Source: Branchiostoma belcheri
Lineage: Eukaryota; Chordata; Leptocardii; Amphioxiformes; Branchiostomatidae
NCBI RefSeq assembly: GCF_001625305.1
Contig: NW_017804043.1
Span: forward strand, 917,908-981,907
DNA: 64,000 nucleotides
Direction: 5' to 3'
A program made the translations under genes and the position numbers. Positions within the stretch are counted from its first letter, which is position 1. The number at the start of each line of letters is the position of its first letter. Shown in pieces: positions 60,048 to 64,000 of the stretch. Below the pieces are notes generated by a model, which saw only the letters and a list, made by a program, of their open reading frames with translations, made no database searches and was not told the origin of the DNA.

Positions 60048-60235
60048 ATGCCATCACCAACGCAGATAGAGGACAAATACGGAACAGGACAATACTCATT
60101 TTCACTTGAGTTAAGTGAGGAACGTCGAGTAAAGTGCCTTTCCCAAGGGCATAAGATCGATGGCATGTCAGGACACGAACCCGGGACCTCTGGATTCCGA
60201 GTCGAGTACTCTGCCGCTACGCCACACGACACCAC
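60048..60235 (-). mobile_element. tRNA-derived SINE, family C
   Basis: Minus strand: A box GGCGTAGCGGCAGAGTAC, B box GGGTTCGTGTCC, then TGCCCTTGGGAAAGGCACTT and a unique body. A box and B box spacing is tRNA-like but the body continues far past the tRNA end. Confidence 0.75.
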
Positions 60236-60871
60236 TATATGTTACAGCCCTTGAAACACTAATGACCAGCTAGCTAACGTCAACGTCACTTGAAACTGCT
60301 CATTTGTGGAGGAAGCTGAGTAAATGGATACTTGTCAGATTCCAAGTGCGTTTCAGTTTGTATCCTAATGATCCAACCACCACCTGTGCCCCGCGTAGGA
60401 TAACTGTTGAGAATTATCGGGTAATGACTTTACGTGTTGTATTTCGACTTTCAACGTCAAGACAGCTGTCAAGTTCTGGTCTGACGTCATCACACAGGAA
60501 GCGACTGACGTCATTGATTCGGGGTGTTGATCAGAGTATCAGATTACGGTTTCAGTGACGTCATTAACGTTCTTATCAGGTTACATCAGGCTGGTGTTTT
60601 GATATGAGTTCCACTGCATCCTGACAACGTTTGATTTGGTATCTGTTGTATTCGTTGGTACTGCTAAAGCGCCATCTAGCTGTTTGAAAAAGAACCACAG
60701 GGGAGCATTCTAGTAGTGTTGTCTTCATCGTTTGCTACTGTCGCATCTATATGTCTTGTGTGATTTACATAAATACTTTTAGACAAAATGATTTAGAATT
60801 CTGGTCCCCCAAATAGTTGTTAATCTATCAATACTACTAATTGTGGCATCATTATGACTCGATACAAAGAG

Positions 60872-60977
60872 AACATGTTATCGGAGGGTTGAAGATTAGA
60901 TACATTTGAAAAAGAAACAATAGTTTTCTTCAATAGTGGCTATTTTGTTATGGTTAAGGCTCAGAATTTGAATCTCC
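60872..60977 (-). pseudogene. Decayed duplicate of one LRR of the downstream-reading LRR-Ig gene
   Basis: It aligns end to end with 62098-62203 inside the LRR exon. The minus strand still reads IQILSLNHNKIATIEEN, then a 2-bp deletion shifts the frame and stops follow. It lies about 150 bp 3' of the gene's stop codon, so it may be transcribed as 3' UTR but is not coding. Confidence 0.8.
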
Positions 60978-61126
60978 GAACTTCTGTTTCAGGCTTAGGT
61001 CTGCAGGCAATCGGCAAACGGTAAAAAAAACCCTTAAGGCTTTTGTTTACAACAGGGGCTAGATGGCCTGGTCAATAGGACAGAGTCCAACATGCACTCC
61101 CTTATCCAGTTAGTTACCCTAGAAAC

Positions 61127-61412
61127 TTAGTAGGAAATTGCACTATCATGGCAATAGAGTATTGACTGGTCCTCTAATTGGCTGTTTGTAGTGTCGCTGA
61201 TTTCTAGTTTGTGAATCTGTTCAGCCTTCCCAAGGTAGTTGGCCGCCGTGCAAGTGTAGCTCCCGGCATCCTCAGCGACAGCCGACCTGATGACGAGAGT
61301 TCCGTCGTCTTGTACGTCATATCCGGGATACTGGGTGAGGTGGGGGGAGATGACAAACCCTCTCGGGGTGGTCCAGAAGAGGTGGGATGTCGGACAGCTT
61401 AGCACTGTACAC
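61127..61412 (-). CDS. LRRIG last exon (Ig domain and stop)
   Basis: The acceptor is TTTTTTTGTCTGTCCAG. Its first base completes Lys with the AA of the previous exon, placing the B-strand Cys immediately after it. It holds the core Trp and the DxGxYxC motif, then about 25 residues without recognised structure before TAA. No strong donor lies before the stop, supporting this as the final exon. Confidence 0.88.
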
Positions 61413-63463
61413 CTGGACAGACAAAAAAAGAAAAACCTTGCAAAATGTAAAAAAAAGTTATCCTGTCCCGACTGTTTGTTTGTCATCGAGACATCCCTAT
61501 CAAAGTAGCTTTGATGCATGAATATGTCTTCCAATTTATTATCTACTATAAGAATCATATTCATATGAAATACTTGCTTCAGTTTGGCGGGTTGGCCGAC
61601 GGCAGTCTTGTTGTCACTCCCCGAAGTGTCGACAGAGGGCGCCCCTTGATGCTCACAGTCACAGGTGAGGTTCGCCAGAGGGATGTCTCCAAGATTTTGA
61701 CCTTTGTACTTTTCTGGGCCAGAGCAGTGAATATTGGTGATAACCGACTGACCGGGAACGTTGACTGCCTGTGAAAATGGTTTCATCTGACAGTCACAGT
61801 ACCAAGGATTGCCCTGGTCCGCGTAGAGGTAGAACGGAAAGGCGCGGTCATATTTTAAGAGATCCCCCGGCAGCCATGTTAGATTGTTGTTGGTCACGTC
61901 GATAGAATGCACACCTTTTAGACCGTGGAACGCAGCAGGATCAATGACCGACAACTTTGCGTTGCTTAAGCGTAAGCTGGCGAGTGTTGTCAAGTTTCCA
62001 AACGACCAATCAGGGACGTGTACCAGTGGATTTCCTGAGAGGTCAAGTTGGGTCAAATTTGTGAAGGGACGAAGAGCTTTCTCGGGCACCTTGGCTAACA
62101 TGTTATCGGCGAGTTGAAGATTAGACACGTTCGACACAGAAATAAAGTCGTTCTCTTCAAGAGTCGCTATCTTGTTATGGCTAAGGCTGAGGATTTGAAT
62201 CTGCTTTACCGCATGAAGTGCCTGAGAGGGTACTTTGCTAAGCTCGTTGTTTTCTACCCTGAGTTCCACCAAACTGTGTAACCCGGCCAGCGCGTCAGGT
62301 GCAAGTCCGCCATGTTGGATTGCGGACACGTTCGAAATGTCCAGCTTCAAAAGGAAGCTCAGAGATGCGAATTGCCCACTGGGTAGGCTCTGTATGGGGT
62401 TATTGGATATGTCCAGAATCCTGGCATGTTTGATCACGTCCAGTCCTTCAGGTACGGACTGTAGTCGGTTATTACTTACTGAGATTTCTGTCAGTAGGGG
62501 CATACCATCAAACGACAGCTTGGTCAGACAATTGTTGTTCAAGTTCAGGGTTCCCAAAGATCGAAGATTCACCAATGCACCGCCCGTGTCTTCAAGTTCA
62601 TTGTTGCTTAAATCGATTGAATTTAACATACCTAGGTCCTTAAAGTCATCCTCATCAAGGGAAACAATCGCATTTTCGTTAAGGGTGAGTGTCAGCAGAT
62701 TTTTAAGCCCAAGCAAAGCACTGCGAACAGATGTTAGCATATTATGGTCTAGCATGAGAAAAAGCATCTCTGCTTGAGTTTCGAACGCGCGGGGCTCAAC
62801 AGATTTTACCTGGCTGTTACTGAGATCCAAAGTCTGGAAGTTGGAGCTTCCGGTAAAAACTTTGGCACCAATATTGTCAATCCTATTCTTGCTGAGATCC
62901 ACATCTAATAGGTTCTTCAGATTTGAGAAGGAACCAGGTTGTAGCTCCGACAGACCAGCGTTTTGGAGATCAACTTCCCTTAGATTTTTGTTTTGCGAAA
63001 AGAAACTGGCTGGGATCGTTTGGAATTTGTTATTCTCAGCAAGGAATCTGGTCAGGTTTTTGATATCTGACAGAATGAGAGGATCGACTTTGGTTAGAGA
63101 CAACCCCGGGTTGCTTGACAGTGAGAGCAGGGACATGTTGGTGAGGCCTTCAAAAGCACCGGATTCTATGGTCGATATCTGATTCTGGTCCAGAATCAAA
63201 CCTGTAGGAATGAAGCATAATGCCGTAGTCAATGTAAAACTTTCCCAATTGCCTTAACAACATAAGATACCAAGAATCTGAAACTTTACAATACCTGTTT
63301 GTTACTGATTTACCCAACTATCCCTTTTCCTCTTTTTAAAAACAAATCGTTTTGTACCAATAAGTTTGTGTAGCTTGCTGAAGACTCCTTTTGGTATGGT
63401 TGTGATCTTGGTTCCCTCTACATCTAGATACACTGCATTGGGTGGGATGTTCTTTGGAAAGTG
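61127..63463 (-). CDS. Leucine-rich repeat / immunoglobulin (LRRIG) protein, 3' three exons
   Basis: Exons 63463-63358, 63201-61578 and 61412-61127 join in frame to 671 residues plus stop. The order is: the end of an LRR N-cap (HFPKNIPPNA), about 20 tandem LRRs of about 24 residues, a cysteine-rich LRR C-cap (NPWYCDC to LTCDC), a short linker, and one Ig domain (KCTV, LFW, DAGSYTC). No transmembrane segment follows the Ig domain before the stop, so a secreted form is likely unless another 3' exon exists. The N-cap cysteines and signal peptide must lie on upstream exons outside the window. Such proteins act in extracellular recognition or adhesion; the ligand is unknown. Confidence 0.92.
61578..63201 (-). 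CDS. LRRIG main exon (about 19 LRRs and C-cap)
   Basis: The acceptor is CATTCCTACAG; it opens GT TTG ATT. The 1624-bp exon holds repeats matching LxxLxLxxNxI. It ends at AA|GCAAGT, a GC donor that otherwise fits the U1 consensus. Reading past this point gives about 55 residues of non-Ig sequence, so the open frame through the intron is accidental. Confidence 0.92.
63358..63463 (-). CDS. LRRIG upstream exon (N-cap end and first LRR)
   Basis: The acceptor TTTTTCAACAG and donor G|GTACAA bound 106 bp, read in a frame that does not begin with a Met. It encodes HFPKNIPPNAVYLDVEGTKI then PKGVFSKLHKLI, the standard end of an LRR N-cap and the first repeat. Its single trailing G joins the next exon to give Gly in LIGLILDQN. 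Confidence 0.88.
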
Positions 63464-64000
63464 CTGTTGAAAAATATGTAAAAAGCATCAGTGTTGTGGT
63501 CATATGATTCAACCAATTTGGCTCCATTGCCAGTAAGTACAGCAAGGAGCGACAGCAATAAACAATAAACTTGAGTAAACTGGACGAAGTCATTTGGACA
63601 TCATTAATATTATATTGTTCTATTAGATTGGCTAGATAGCAGTGAAAAAGAAGAAGAGAGAAAAGAGTATGAGGTTCCAGTCACAAATAGACCATGTTAC
63701 CTCAGAGATCATGCAACTCAATGCTTAGTGTTTATAATTTCCATAGATTAATGGTTGGTTCAAGAAAGGTGCCCACAAATCAAAAAGCCTGAAAGCCCAT
63801 TCATTATGTAGGAATTATCAAAGTGTCAAACAGAACACAAGAAAGGAAGAAAGCCAACTAGAGAACTGGGATCCTCACATGCTGAAATTTTTACAAGCAA
63901 ACATAACATCGTTCAAAGGGTCTTTGCAGTACCAGGGCCCGGTTCTGTGGAACCAATTTTCCAGATAGCAAAGACAGCTCCCAACTTTAACATCTTTCAA
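63464..64000 (-). other. LRRIG intron, upstream exons not seen
   Basis: No CxC-type LRR N-cap exon or signal peptide was found. The gene start is expected beyond the right edge. Confidence 0.5.

Noticed and set aside
62235-62777. 180-codon plus-strand frame
   Set aside because: Antisense shadow of the LRR exon, whose repeat structure is clearly on the minus strand.
63336-63593. 85-codon minus-strand frame as the N-terminus of the LRR protein
   Set aside because: The real exon (63358-63463) is read in a different frame, which gives the LRR N-cap and joins the next exon in phase.

Overview
The window looks like chordate-type animal DNA, most likely a cephalochordate (amphioxus). This is inferred from a leucine-rich-repeat/Ig gene of the kind expanded in amphioxus, a CRF-receptor-like class B GPCR with vertebrate-like exon structure, short exons in repeat-rich introns, CR1-like LINE ends and several tRNA-derived SINEs. 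No species assignment can be proven from sequence alone.

Two real genes are supported, both on the minus strand. (1) At 364-15006, six short exons rebuild the first 203 residues of a secretin-family (class B) GPCR: signal peptide, six-cysteine hormone-receptor ectodomain, TM1 and TM2. Every splice phase agrees across the six exons. The closest family by eye is the CRF (corticotropin-releasing factor) receptor. The gene runs off the left edge. None of its exons is evident as a long ORF. Its introns hold a 187-bp satellite, SINEs, LINE ends and palindromic elements. (2) At 61127-63463, three exons encode 671 residues of a secreted-looking LRR-Ig protein (about 20 LRRs, a cysteine-rich LRR C-cap, one Ig domain). 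Its last intron uses a GC donor. The 5' end lies off the right edge. A decayed duplicate of one of its LRRs sits just downstream.

The 46 kb between (15-61 kb) is accessory DNA: 3' ends of one or two non-LTR retrotransposon families, several tRNA-derived SINE families, palindromic elements with 9-10 bp target duplications, tandem arrays and microsatellites, and one assembly gap (40627-40759). One possible minus-strand first exon (about 35500-35680) and one possible transposase relic (55.2-55.5 kb) are flagged at low confidence.

The most unusual pattern is a recurring 29-30 nt hairpin: a CTGANGA-like box, one extra A, a 5-6 bp stem, then GAAA. It occurs at no fewer than eight places, five of them inside or beside inverted-repeat elements. 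It resembles the hammerhead ribozyme core carried by Penelope-like elements, but stems I and III and a cleavage site were not found. No bacterial-style system, CRISPR array, rRNA or functional tRNA gene was seen.
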